Shown here one piece after another: positions 36,871-47,098 of a stretch of DNA of 64,000 nucleotides. Numbering within the stretch: position 1 is the stretch's first letter; the number at the start of each line of letters is the position of its first letter. The DNA is from Galbitalea soli (GTDB lineage: Bacteria > Actinomycetota > Actinomycetes > Actinomycetales > Microbacteriaceae). A program made the position numbers and the translations under genes. The notes below the pieces were generated by a model. The model had not been told where the DNA came from. It did no database searches and saw only the letters and a list, made by a program, of their open reading frames with translations. The DNA lies in assembly GCF_010686725.1 (NCBI RefSeq), contig NZ_JAAGWZ010000001.1, forward strand, positions 620,001-684,000. Direction: 5' to 3'.

Positions 36871-37317
36871 CTAGCTGAGCCCCGGGAGCGTGATGCTCGT
36901 GCCGTGCCGGCCGCAGCTCGTCGCGACCGCGACCAGCTGGCGGAAGAACGGCACCGAGTGCGCGCTGTCGACCGAGCGGGTGTAGCTGGTCGCGAGAGAC
37001 GCGGCCCTCTCGATGGCGGCCCGCACCTCGCCGTCGGCACCGCGCGCGGCGTCGGTGAGCTGCGCGGGAATCGCCTGCAGTGCCCGTGCCATGTCGGCAT
37101 CACTCGCGGTGCCCGCCCTGCGGTCGCCGACGACCGTCTCGAGGGCGAGGTAGCTCGCCGCGACGGAGCGGCACGCGGTCGCGGTGGCGGCGTCCGACCG
37201 GGCGCTGTTCACGCGGATGACCACCAGCACGACGAGCGCGACTACGAGCACCGCGATCAGCACGATGAGCCGCCCGCGAACGCGACGGGGCCGCCCCTGA
37301 ATCGGCTCTGCTGTCAC
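36871..37317 (-). CDS. Single-pass membrane protein of unknown function
   Basis: A 148-residue protein with a basic start (IQGRPRRVRGR), a strong membrane helix at about residues 14-34, and an extracytoplasmic helical domain with two Cys (CRSVAA and VATSCGRHG) that may form a disulfide. GTG at 37317 is supported by AGGAG eight bases upstream; the longer frame lacks an RBS. No family is recognised. It is divergent from the 38-aa zinc-ribbon gene. Confidence 0.72.
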   Translation of the reverse strand: MTAEPIQGRPRRVRGRLIVLIAVLVVALVVLVVIRVNSARSDAATATACRSVAASYLALETVVGDRRAGTASDADMARALQAIPAQLTDAARGADGEVRAAIERAASLATSYTRSVDSAHSVPFFRQLVAVATSCGRHGTSITLPGLS

Positions 37318-37409
37318 GCGAGGATCTCCTGTCGCCCGTCGGGCCCTGCACACTCGGACGCCGGGCACAACCCGTGTCGGTCTGATAGCGAAAGCGTAGC
37401 GTGGACGAC

Positions 37410-37526
37410 ATGAGCACCCTGCCGAACGAGGAGTGCCCGGAGTGCGGGGGTGTCCTCGACGCGCCGCACGAGGATGCCGCCTACTACTGGTGCCCCGGGT
37501 GCGACAAGGGCTGGCTTCACCTCTGA
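37410..37526 (+). CDS. 38-residue zinc-ribbon protein
   Basis: A very short gene, ATG at 37410 to TGA at 37526. The product has two CxxC knuckles 19 residues apart (ECPECGG and YWCPGCD), the layout of a small zinc ribbon, with an acidic linker between and GWLHL at the end. Small zinc-ribbon proteins of this length are common in Actinobacteria and easily missed. RBS support is weak. Function unknown; RNA, DNA or protein binding are all possible. Confidence 0.68.
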   Translation: MSTLPNEECPECGGVLDAPHEDAAYYWCPGCDKGWLHL

Positions 37527-37527
37527 C

Positions 37528-37541
37528 GGGACTTTAGACCC
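37528..37541. promoter_or_regulatory. DosR-box-like palindrome
   Basis: GGGACTTTAGACCC matches 13 of 14 core positions of the mycobacterial DosR/DevR consensus GGGACTWWAGTCCC. It starts two bases after the zinc-ribbon stop. No gene starts within a promoter distance on either strand, so it may be decayed, silent, or a transcript-end element. The rest of the 253-bp spacer (37527-37779) holds only the repeats listed next. Confidence 0.35.
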
Positions 37542-37728
37542 TGTGTGGTGCGCATCGCGCGCTCTACCGTGTGCTTACGTCCCCGTATCCGGGAGCCCAC
37601 CCGCCGGTACCAGACCCGGCCTGGGCCCAGCTCCCTGCGGTGGCAAGAGGTGGCCGGGCTCGGTGCGGAGATCGGCCCGGTCACCTCGCACTCCGCGCCG
37701 CCCATGCGGCGCCTCCCGTGCCCCCGCC

Positions 37729-37776
37729 CACGGCACACTTCGCCCGCGGCACGCCTCGCTCGCGGCACGCCTGTCT
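37729..37776. repeat. Three 16-bp tandem repeats downstream of the UvrA-like gene
   Basis: Units at 37729, 37745 and 37761 share the core GGCACRCYT on a 16-bp period; units two and three match at 14 of 16 positions. They lie just past the stop of the minus-strand UvrA-like gene. Confidence 0.7.
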
Positions 37777-37779
37777 CGC

Positions 37780-40158
<2,379 letters not shown>

Positions 40159-40188
40159 GCTGCCCCAGTGTAGGAGCCGCCGCAGACA

Positions 40189-40455
40189 TCAGCCCAGTCG
40201 GGCCGCGCGCTTCAGCACGTCGTGGACCACGTCGAGATCGTCGAGGCAGCTCTCCGCGTCGAACACGGGCCGGAACTCGCGCCCGATCGTCGACCCCAGC
40301 GTGAACGTCTGCGCCTCGCCGTCGCCGTGCTCGCCGACGGGAACGGTGATCGTGTCGCTGTCGCCGACCGCGCGCAGAGCGGAGTCGTACTCGATGAGCG
40401 CATCGCACATGCGGTTGCTCATCACCGCGGACTTCTGCCCGAACCTCACCGCCAT
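40189..40455 (-). CDS. Small hypothetical protein (88 aa)
   Basis: An 88-residue acidic protein that begins MAVRFGQKSAVMSNRMCDAL. The strong RBS (GGAGGGG) just before the ATG at 40455 sets the start. The C-terminus has SCLDDLDVVHDVLKRAARLG. No domain, signal or membrane segment. It lies between the UvrA-like gene and a tRNA, on the same strand. The family is not recognised, but the RBS and codon use support a real gene. Confidence 0.65.
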   Translation of the reverse strand: MAVRFGQKSAVMSNRMCDALIEYDSALRAVGDSDTITVPVGEHGDGEAQTFTLGSTIGREFRPVFDAESCLDDLDVVHDVLKRAARLG

Positions 40456-40566
40456 CACCCCTCCACCGTCCTTGGATGCCCGGCGGCTGTCAACCCTCGG
40501 GCCCAGGGTTGCGCGCGGCGGCGGGACGTGCATGGGGTGCCTGCGGCGGCGGGTGGCGCTGACCAG

Positions 40567-40640
40567 TAGGGCGGACGGGACTTGAACCCGTGACCGACGG
40601 ATTATGAGTCCGCTGCTCTAACCAGCTGAGCTACCGCCCC
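40567..40640 (-). tRNA. tRNA with anticodon CAT (tRNA-Ile2 or elongator tRNA-Met)
   Basis: A clean cloverleaf: acceptor GGGGCGG against CCGCCCT (first pair G-U), D-arm AGCTCAGCTGGTTAGAGC, anticodon loop CTCATAA with CAT on a GCGGA/TCCGT stem, and T-loop GGTTCAAGTCC. It has 74 bases and no CCA. CAT is read by initiator, elongator Met and Ile2. The A-rich TTCAAGT T-loop and the lack of a C1-A72 mismatch exclude the initiator; I favour Ile2 (lysidine-modified), but Met is not excluded. Confidence 0.9.
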
Positions 40641-40740
40641 GTGCGCCGTCGGGCGCACCCGGCGACAGCATCAACACGATACAGGGCGCCGGCGAGCGCA
40701 AGCCATTGCGCCGCGCACCGGCGACCCCCACTGTTGGAGG

Positions 40741-41388
40741 GTGAACTCCTCCGCCGCGCCCCAGGGCCGCTCCCCCGTCCGCATCGTCGTCATGGCCGCC
40801 GTCGGGGTGATCGTGGGCTTCGTCGTCGCGCTCCTCGGCGTGGCGCAGTACGCGCCGATCGCCGGGTGGCTTGCCGCCGCGGCCACCTATCTGTTGTGGG
40901 TGTGGCCGCGCATCGGTCCGATGGGCCCGGAGGAGACGAGCGCCCACGCGACGCGCGAGGACCCGCGGGTGGGCACGACCGACGTGCTCCTGCTGCTGGG
41001 GAGCGTCGCCAGCATCGTGGCCGTCGTGGTGCTGCTCGCGCAGGCGAAGAACGCGACCGGCATCGCGAAGGACCTCGTACCGCTGCTCGCGGTGTTCAGC
41101 ATCGCGGCGTCCTGGTTCCTGGTGCACACGCTCTTCACGCTCCGCTACGCGCGCCTGTACTACACCGATGGTGCGGGCGGCGTCGACTTCAAGCAGAAGG
41201 CGGGCCCGCGCTACGCGGACTTCGCCTATCTCGCCTTCACACTCGGAATGACCTTCCAGGTCTCCGACACCGACCTTCAGAACACCCGCATCCGCGCGAC
41301 CGCGCTGCGTCACGCCCTGCTCTCGTACCTCTTCGGCTCGGTGATCCTCGCGGCGACCGTCAACCTCATCGCGGGTCTCGCCAACTGA
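40741..41388 (+). CDS. DUF1345 integral membrane protein
   Basis: A 215-residue protein with five or six membrane helices. The DUF1345 signature ADFAYLAFTLGMTFQVSDTD lies at about residues 158-177 and is followed by LRHALLSYLFGSVILAATVN. The family resembles ion-channel-like proteins but is uncharacterised. It starts with GTG at 40741. It is divergent from the CAT tRNA and followed 15 bases later by a GNAT gene. Function unknown. Confidence 0.88.
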   Translation: MNSSAAPQGRSPVRIVVMAAVGVIVGFVVALLGVAQYAPIAGWLAAAATYLLWVWPRIGPMGPEETSAHATREDPRVGTTDVLLLLGSVASIVAVVVLLAQAKNATGIAKDLVPLLAVFSIAASWFLVHTLFTLRYARLYYTDGAGGVDFKQKAGPRYADFAYLAFTLGMTFQVSDTDLQNTRIRATALRHALLSYLFGSVILAATVNLIAGLAN

Positions 41389-41403
41389 CGGCAGGATGGT
41401 CGC

Positions 41404-41694
41404 ATGACCGAGTTTCGAAAGTCCGACCGCCGCTACGAGATCGTCGAGGAGGGCGCGGTGATCGGCGCGAGCTACTTCCGCGACGCCGGTGAACGCCGGG
41501 TGTTCACCCACACCGAGATCGACGCGGAGTGGGGCGGCCGCGGCCTCGCCACCCAGCTCGTGCGGTACGCCCTCGACGACACGCGCGTCGCGGGGATGCG
41601 GGTGGTCGCGCAGTGCCCCATGGTCGCGGCCTTCATCACGAAGAACCCCGACTACGCCGATCTGCTCGATCGACCCGCGGGCGTCGACGGCTGA
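41404..41694 (+). CDS. Small GNAT acetyltransferase-like protein (YjdJ type)
   Basis: A 96-residue protein matching the short GNAT type. It has FTHTEIDAEWGGRGLATQLVR, where GGRGLA is the acetyl-CoA loop, and CPMVAAFITKNPDYADLL. Such proteins are often missed for their length; the acceptor is unknown. It sits 15 bases after the DUF1345 gene, so co-transcription is likely. Confidence 0.9.
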   Translation: MTEFRKSDRRYEIVEEGAVIGASYFRDAGERRVFTHTEIDAEWGGRGLATQLVRYALDDTRVAGMRVVAQCPMVAAFITKNPDYADLLDRPAGVDG

Positions 41695-41724
41695 GCGGAT
41701 GACCGGCGCCGGCCCGCCGCCCGC

Positions 41725-43056
41725 TCAGGAGCGCTCGGCCGCCGCCAGTGACCCCGCGCGCCGGTTGCGCACTCGTGCCGCCAGCCGCTCGCGCCAGACC
41801 GAGCGGGTGCGCAGCGGTTCCTCGATGAGCGGCTCGGTCACCTGCTCGCCGCGGTACAGCGCCTCGAAGGTGGCGAGGGTGCGCTGGATGTCGTGCGCCT
41901 GCACGATGGAGAGGCTCTCACGCTTGAACTTCTGCAGTTCATCCTCGGGCATCGTCAGCACGTCGGTGAGTCGGGCGGCCATCTCGTCGACGTTGCCGGG
42001 TTCGAACAGGTAGCCGTTCTCGCCGTCGTGCACGAGGTGCGGGAGGGCCATCGCGTTCGCGCCCACGACGGGCAGGGCGGAGGCGAGCGCCTCCATCGTC
42101 GCGATGCTCTGCAGCTCGGCGATGGAGGGCATCGCGAAGACGGTCGCGCGGGTGAGCGCGTTGCGCAGGTACTCGTCGCTCACGTAGCCGGCGAAGGTGA
42201 CCCGGTCGGCGACGCCGAGGGTCTGCGCCAGGTGCTTGAGCTGGTGCTCGATCTCGCCGCCGCCGACGATCTCGAGTCGCGCGCGCAGGCTCGGGTCGAG
42301 TCGCGCGAACGCCTTGATGAGCACATCGATCTGCTTCTCGCCGGTCACCCGCCCCACGAACACGATGAGGTTCTCGGTGCGGGGCTCGAAGCTGGGCGTG
42401 TACTTGTGCGCGTCGATGCCGCAGGAGATCGCGATGACGCCGCGGAGGTTCGTGTTCTGCTCGAGGTAGTCGGCGGCCCGCCTGGTCGGCGTCGTCATCG
42501 CCTGCGCGCGGCCGTAGATCTTCTCGGCCGAGGCCCAGTACGCCTTGACGGCCGCCTCCTGGAATCGCTCCGGGATGGGCGAGTGCTCGAGGAGATTCTC
42601 GGGCATCACGTGATTGGTGGCGATGAGCCGGATGCCCCGCTTGAGGGCCTGCTCCGACAGGCCGCGCCCCACCACGATGTTGGACTGGAAGTGAACGACG
42701 TCGGGCTTCACCTCGTCGAGGATCCGCGCGCTGTTCTTCTGGATCCGCCACGGCAGCGCGAACCGCAGCCAGGGGTGCGGGTACCAGCGGGCGGAGAACA
42801 GGCGGTGAACGGTGAGCTCTTCGCCGGCGTGCACCTCGCGGTAGGTGCCCCAGCCGCGGTAGCTGCCCGCGGGGGCGACGATGTGCACGGTGTGGCCCCG
42901 CCGCGCGAGGCCCGCTGCGAGACTCGCCGAGAAGGTGGCGGAGCCGTTGATCTCGGGGGCGAAGGTGTCGGCACCGATGACCACGGTGAGCGGGGGCTTG
43001 GGGTCGGGGCCGGTGGAGATCTCGAGATCAGACGTACTCTCGGGGACATCTGTCAC
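41725..43056 (-). CDS. Family 4 glycosyltransferase, mannosyltransferase-like
   Basis: A 443-residue GT-B enzyme. The N-terminal domain has VVIGADTFAPEINGSATFSA and the HVMPENLLEHSPIPE loop; the C-terminal domain has VFVGRVTGEKQIDVLIKAFA and PSIAELQSIATMEALASALP, a relative of the EX7E motif. GT4 mannosyltransferases that make phosphatidyl-inositol mannosides or glycolipids look like this. An AAGGGAA stretch precedes the GTG at 43056; the ATG at 43077 is an alternative. It follows the DMT gene on the same strand. Confidence 0.87.
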   Translation of the reverse strand: MTDVPESTSDLEISTGPDPKPPLTVVIGADTFAPEINGSATFSASLAAGLARRGHTVHIVAPAGSYRGWGTYREVHAGEELTVHRLFSARWYPHPWLRFALPWRIQKNSARILDEVKPDVVHFQSNIVVGRGLSEQALKRGIRLIATNHVMPENLLEHSPIPERFQEAAVKAYWASAEKIYGRAQAMTTPTRRAADYLEQNTNLRGVIAISCGIDAHKYTPSFEPRTENLIVFVGRVTGEKQIDVLIKAFARLDPSLRARLEIVGGGEIEHQLKHLAQTLGVADRVTFAGYVSDEYLRNALTRATVFAMPSIAELQSIATMEALASALPVVGANAMALPHLVHDGENGYLFEPGNVDEMAARLTDVLTMPEDELQKFKRESLSIVQAHDIQRTLATFEALYRGEQVTEPLIEEPLRTRSVWRERLAARVRNRRAGSLAAAERS

Positions 43057-43139
43057 AGTGTGGGGGTTCCCTTGCATGTATCGCGCCGGGTCGGAGCCAG
43101 CGGCCGCGTGATCCAGTGGAAAGCTACGTCCACGGTACC

Positions 43140-44066
43140 CTACGCGCGAAGCTGGGGATGGTGTTTGGAGAGCTGGAACACGCCGTAGATGGCGATCCCG
43201 CCGGCGATCACGAAAGCGAAGGCCGCCCAGAGCGGCGCCGTCGCGGCTTCCCCCAGGACGACGATTCCGATGGTCACGCCGACCAGCGGGTCGATCACGG
43301 TGAGGCCGGCCACGACGAGGTCGGGCGGCCCCGAGGAGTAGGCGGTCTGCACGAAGTAGGAGCCGAGAACCGCGGCGAGGATGAGCCCCAGCACGCACAG
43401 CACCGTGAGAATGTCGCTCGCGGTCAGGTGGAAGCCACCGAGAAGCAGCGTCTTCACGCGGTCGATCACGACCTTCGCGAGCGTCGCGACGAAACCGAAG
43501 AGCACACCGGCCGCGATGATGAAGAACAGCATCGAGAACCGCGTGCGGAAGAGCACGAACAGCGTGACGATGGCGGCGACCACGACGACGAGGATGACCA
43601 GCACGGCGATCAGCTGAGTCTCATGCACCGGCTGCGAGGTCGTGGTCACCGCCGCGACACCCACGAACAGCCCCACCCCGCCCACGCAGAACGCGATCGC
43701 GCGGATGGAGGCGTGGTCGAGCTTCGTGCGGCTCACGCGGGCGTTCACGATCGAGGTGATGACGAGCGCGACCGCGCCGAGCGGCTGCACCACCGTCAGC
43801 GGCGCGAGATAGAGGCTGAACAACTGGAGCACCACGGCCAGACCGAGCATGAGCGTGCCGAGCACCCAGGACGGGCGGCGCACGAGCAGGAGGAGCTGCC
43901 GGACGCTGAGCCCTGAGCCGCCGTCGGTGAGCGTCGAGGCATCGACTTTGGCGACGCCGCGGTGCTGGAACTGCGCGCCGAGCGCGAGGAAGATCGAGCC
44001 GATGAGCGCCACCGGGATGCCGAGTGCCTGCAACGGCGTCAAAGAGGTCAATGAGTCGAGTGGCAC
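43140..44066 (-). CDS. DMT-superfamily membrane protein (NIPA-like)
   Basis: A 308-residue protein of nine or ten helices. It has QFQHRGVAKVDAST near the start, LYLAPLTVVQPLGAVALVIT and YSSGPPDLVVAGLTVIDPLV, which match the DMT group related to magnesium transporter NIPA. The substrate is unknown. It starts with GTG at 44066 and is divergent from the peptide deformylase gene (40-bp spacer). The glycosyltransferase gene follows. Confidence 0.8.
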   Translation of the reverse strand: MPLDSLTSLTPLQALGIPVALIGSIFLALGAQFQHRGVAKVDASTLTDGGSGLSVRQLLLLVRRPSWVLGTLMLGLAVVLQLFSLYLAPLTVVQPLGAVALVITSIVNARVSRTKLDHASIRAIAFCVGGVGLFVGVAAVTTTSQPVHETQLIAVLVILVVVVAAIVTLFVLFRTRFSMLFFIIAAGVLFGFVATLAKVVIDRVKTLLLGGFHLTASDILTVLCVLGLILAAVLGSYFVQTAYSSGPPDLVVAGLTVIDPLVGVTIGIVVLGEAATAPLWAAFAFVIAGGIAIYGVFQLSKHHPQLRA

Positions 44067-44106
44067 TCGATGAATCTACCCGGTGGCCACCGGATACCCT
44101 GAGTGA

Positions 44107-44673
44107 ATGGCCGTACTTCCCATTCTCATCACCGGAGATCCGGTGCTGCACACCCCCGCCGCCCCGGTGGGCGAGATCGACGACGCGATCCGCGCGCTGG
44201 TCGCCGACATGGTCGAGACGATGGAGGCCGCACCCGGCGTGGGACTCGCCGCACCGCAGGTCGGGGTGCCGCTTCGCGTGTTCGTCTATGAGTGGACCGA
44301 CGACGAGGGGACGACCTGGAAGGGCACGGCGATCAACCCCACCCTGTGGCTCTCCCCCATCCCGGCGGGGGCCGCCGACGAGGAGACCGAGTCGGAGGGC
44401 TGCCTCTCCATCCCCGGCGAGCGATTCCCGCTCCGACGCGCGGAGGGCGCGATCCTGCAGGCGACCGAGCTCGACGGCACGCGATTCGAGCTCGAGGCGC
44501 ACGGCTGGCTGGCCCGGATCTTCCAGCACGAGTACGACCACCTCGACGGAGTGCTCTATGCCGACCGACTGGAGCACGCCCACGCCCGCACCGTGTCGAA
44601 GGCGATCCGGAAAGCGGGATGGGGCGTGCCGGGCGCGAGTTGGCTGCCCGGGGTCGACGACCTGGAGGGCTGA
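44107..44673 (+). CDS. def: Peptide deformylase
   Basis: A 188-residue iron-dependent enzyme that removes the formyl group from nascent proteins. All three motifs are intact: GVGLAAPQVG, EGCLSIPG and QHEYDHLDG (metal-binding Cys and two His plus catalytic Glu). The C-terminus is slightly longer than in E. coli. It converges on the AzlD gene with a 24-bp spacer. No overlap with fmt, which is its neighbour in many genomes. Confidence 0.96.
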   Translation: MAVLPILITGDPVLHTPAAPVGEIDDAIRALVADMVETMEAAPGVGLAAPQVGVPLRVFVYEWTDDEGTTWKGTAINPTLWLSPIPAGAADEETESEGCLSIPGERFPLRRAEGAILQATELDGTRFELEAHGWLARIFQHEYDHLDGVLYADRLEHAHARTVSKAIRKAGWGVPGASWLPGVDDLEG

Positions 44674-44697
44674 GGGGGTCGCGGGCGAGGGCCCGGG

Positions 44698-45012
44698 TCA
44701 GGTCATCCAGCCGGCCAGCGGCAGAAGCGCGGCGCACAGGGCGGCGGCGATGATGACGAGCACGAACGGCACCCGCAGCGCGAACAGCACCCCCGCGAGG
44801 ATGACCGCGGGCACCCGCGCGTCGACCACGATCTCCGTGCCGCGCGCGAGCGACTGCACCGCGACCAGTCCGGCGAGCAGCGCGACGGTGAGCAAAGACG
44901 AGATCCGGGCCGGCGTCGGCCGTTCCACGAGCCTCGGCGGCACGAGGTAGCCCACGACCTTGAGGCCGAGCACGCAGACCGAGGCGAGCAGGATGATCGT
45001 CCACACGCTCAC
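44698..45012 (-). CDS. azlD: AzlD-family branched-chain amino-acid transport subunit
   Basis: A 104-residue protein with four hydrophobic segments, typical of AzlD. It pairs with AzlC as the small membrane subunit of a branched-chain amino-acid exporter. GTG at 45012 overlaps the azlC stop (GTGA), so translation is coupled. It is the last gene of the SHOCT-kinase-azlC-azlD operon. Family assignment is good; the real substrate here is unknown. Confidence 0.88.
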   Translation of the reverse strand: MSVWTIILLASVCVLGLKVVGYLVPPRLVERPTPARISSLLTVALLAGLVAVQSLARGTEIVVDARVPAVILAGVLFALRVPFVLVIIAAALCAALLPLAGWMT

Positions 45013-45716
45013 GCGGCATCACCCCCGCGCGCTCCGAACAGGTTGGTGGCGCCCACCACGACCGCGACGAGCGCCGCGACGAGGATCGGCACCCCCGCGG
45101 GGAGCGAGGGAGTGAGCACCGCTGCGATGACGGCGGCCGCCGCCGCCACGATGATCGGCTGGCGTCGCCGGAGACGGGGCCAGAGGAGTCCGACGAAGGC
45201 GGCGGCCGCGGCGGCGTCGAGTCCGTACTGCCGCACATCGCCGAGCAGGTTGCCGATGAGCGCGCCGACGAGGGTCGCGATGTTCCAGCCCACGAACAAG
45301 AGGATTCCCGTGTACCAGAAGCCGGCCCGCTGAGCGGCGGGGGTCGACTGCGCGGTGGCGACGGCCGTCGATTCGTCGATCGTGAAGTGCGCCGCGGCGA
45401 GCCGGCGCGCGAGCGGCCCGCCGATGATCGGCGACATGCGGATGGCGTAGAGACCGTTCCGCAGCCCGAGCAGAGCAGCGCCCGCGATCGCCGCGACACC
45501 GGCCGAGGCGCCGCCCGTCGCGAGAACCCCGATGAGGGCGAACTGCGAGCCACCCGAGAACATGAGGAGGCTCAGCACACTGGTCTGCCAGACGCTGAGA
45601 CCCGAGGCGACGGCGAGCGCACCGAAGGAGACGCCGTAGAGCGAGACGGCGACCGCGACCGCGAGGCCGGATCGGAACGCGACGCGCGTCTCGACCGAGC
45701 GGGGACGCAGCGGCAC
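45009..45716 (-). CDS. azlC: AzlC-family branched-chain amino-acid exporter
   Basis: A 235-residue membrane protein, with about six helices. Typical AzlC features are GVSFGALAVASGLSVWQTSV, FSGGSQFALIGVLA, LRNGLYAIRMSPIIGG and HFTIDESTAVA. GTG at 45716 follows the kinase stop directly (TGAGTG). In Bacillus, azlCD export branched-chain amino acids or analogues. Here it is placed behind a histidine kinase, which is unusual. Confidence 0.9.
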   Translation of the reverse strand: MPLRPRSVETRVAFRSGLAVAVAVSLYGVSFGALAVASGLSVWQTSVLSLLMFSGGSQFALIGVLATGGASAGVAAIAGAALLGLRNGLYAIRMSPIIGGPLARRLAAAHFTIDESTAVATAQSTPAAQRAGFWYTGILLFVGWNIATLVGALIGNLLGDVRQYGLDAAAAAAFVGLLWPRLRRRQPIIVAAAAAVIAAVLTPSLPAGVPILVAALVAVVVGATNLFGARGGDAA

Positions 45717-46607
45717 TCAGCGCCCCAGGTTCACGCCGTGGATGCCGTTGTGGTACCGCAGCGCGGGGAACACGACGGCCACCGAGAACCCGACGCCGGG
45801 CACCGAGTGGGCGTGGAAGACCCCGCCGAAGAGGGCGGCGCGCTCGCGCATCGCGGTGATCCCGGTGCCGCTCACCACCTCGGTGAGCGCATCCATGTCG
45901 TCGTCGATGCTGTAGCCGCGGCGCTGGGACTCGCTGTTCGGATCGAGCCCCGCGCGGCGGTCCCGGGCGCGCACGCCGTCGTCGTCGACTTTCACCTGCA
46001 GGCCGTCGGCCGTCCAGGTGAAGGCCACCCGCACCTCGGTGCCGTCGCCGCCGTGCTTGAGGGCGTTCGAGAGGGCCTCCTGCAGGATCCGGTACACCAC
46101 GACCTCGGCGCCCTGCCGCAGTTCGAAGGGCTCACCGACCTCATCGAACTCGATGATGAGTCCCGCGTCGCGCATCACCTTGAACAGGTCGCGGGTCGAG
46201 CCCAGACGGGGCTGGGGCGATACCTCGGCCTCGCCCTCCCGCACGACCGTCATGACCCGGCGGAGGTCGGCGAGGGTGGAGCGCGCGGACTCGCCGATGG
46301 TCGTCACGGAGCGGAAGGCGGCGCCCGGGTCCCGCTCCCCCGCGAAGCGAGCGCCGTCGGCCTGACTCACGATCACGGAGACGTGATGCACGGCGACCTC
46401 GTGCAGTTCGCGGATGATCCGCAGCCGCGCCGTCTGCTCATCGAGTGCGAGTCGGAGCTCCAGCATCTCGCGCTGGGCCGCGATCCGATCGCGGCGCTCC
46501 GACCGCAGCCGGAGACGACCGCGAAGCCAGAGCCCCGCGAACAGGAGCGCGAGGATGACGAGGACCGCGGCGATGCCGAGCGCCGCCGCGGGGGGCAGAG
46601 TGGTCAC
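45717..46607 (-). CDS. NarL-system sensor histidine kinase, orphan, with altered ATP lid
   Basis: A 296-residue kinase with one N-terminal membrane helix (about 7-29) and no sensor domain. The HisKA_3 box is IIRELHEVAVHHVSVI, and the ATPase N box VYRILQEALSNALKH. The G1 box is DDDGVRARDRR (second Gly lost) and is followed by a 30-residue insert before the G2-like SGTGITAMRERA. No response regulator gene is in this operon; the NarL-type one is about 500 bp upstream. RBS gggaga before GTG at 46607. Confidence 0.85.
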   Translation of the reverse strand: MTTLPPAAALGIAAVLVILALLFAGLWLRGRLRLRSERRDRIAAQREMLELRLALDEQTARLRIIRELHEVAVHHVSVIVSQADGARFAGERDPGAAFRSVTTIGESARSTLADLRRVMTVVREGEAEVSPQPRLGSTRDLFKVMRDAGLIIEFDEVGEPFELRQGAEVVVYRILQEALSNALKHGGDGTEVRVAFTWTADGLQVKVDDDGVRARDRRAGLDPNSESQRRGYSIDDDMDALTEVVSGTGITAMRERAALFGGVFHAHSVPGVGFSVAVVFPALRYHNGIHGVNLGR

Positions 46608-46617
46608 GAAAGGTCTC

Positions 46618-46643
46618 CCTCTGGGCGCTGCCGCACCCAGAGG
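46618..46643 (-). promoter_or_regulatory. Hairpin next to the kinase RBS
   Basis: CCTCTGGG-cgctgccgca-CCCAGAGG is a perfect 8-bp stem in the 48-bp spacer between the SHOCT and kinase genes. Its 3' arm abuts the kinase RBS (gggaga), so it could hide the site or end the transcript partially. Confidence 0.4.
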
Positions 46644-46655
46644 AAGACTATCGCG

Positions 46656-47003
46656 CTACTTCGCGGGGAACTGCGGACCGTTGTTCGCGCGCAGCACCTC
46701 GAGGCGTGCCCGGTACTCCTTCTCATCGATGTCACCCTGCGCGAAACGCTCGGCGAGCGTCGTCTCGGCTGCACGGGACGGGCTGCCCCATCCACCGTGA
46801 CCGAAGGGTCCGCCGCTGTGGCTCATGGCTGCCCAGCGCGCCCAGCGACGACGTCGACCGGCGATCGCGAACACGATGAGGCCCACGATCACCACGAACC
46901 AGAACACGTGGCCGAGGATGAACAGCGGGAGAAGACCGAACCCGAGGGCGCCGTGGGCCAGTGGCCCCATGGCGGCTGGGACGACGGCGAGGGATGTGAA
47001 CAC
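46656..47003 (-). CDS. SHOCT-domain membrane protein
   Basis: A 115-residue protein: a Gly/Ala-rich hydrophobic N-terminus (about residues 10-48, one long or two short helices), a Gly/His/Pro linker (SGGPFGHGGWG), and a C-terminal SHOCT domain (LAERFAQGDIDEKEYRARLEVL). SHOCT domains are short oligomerisation modules. It starts with GTG at 47003 behind agaagga. It is first in the operon with the second histidine kinase and azlCD, and a palindrome lies about 100 bases upstream. Confidence 0.88.
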   Translation of the reverse strand: MFTSLAVVPAAMGPLAHGALGFGLLPLFILGHVFWFVVIVGLIVFAIAGRRRRWARWAAMSHSGGPFGHGGWGSPSRAAETTLAERFAQGDIDEKEYRARLEVLRANNGPQFPAK

Positions 47004-47098
47004 GGTTGATTCCTTCTGTCTGGGGCTCCGGCGGAACCCGATGACACCAGCATCCGCCGCGCGCGCGGCGCACGAATCTGCTGCGCGGAGGAACCTCC

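Noticed and set aside
37545-37779. Short Arg/Pro-rich frame downstream of the DosR-like box
   Set aside because: No RBS and no domain; composition is that of GC-rich noise, and it runs into the UvrA-like gene in antisense.
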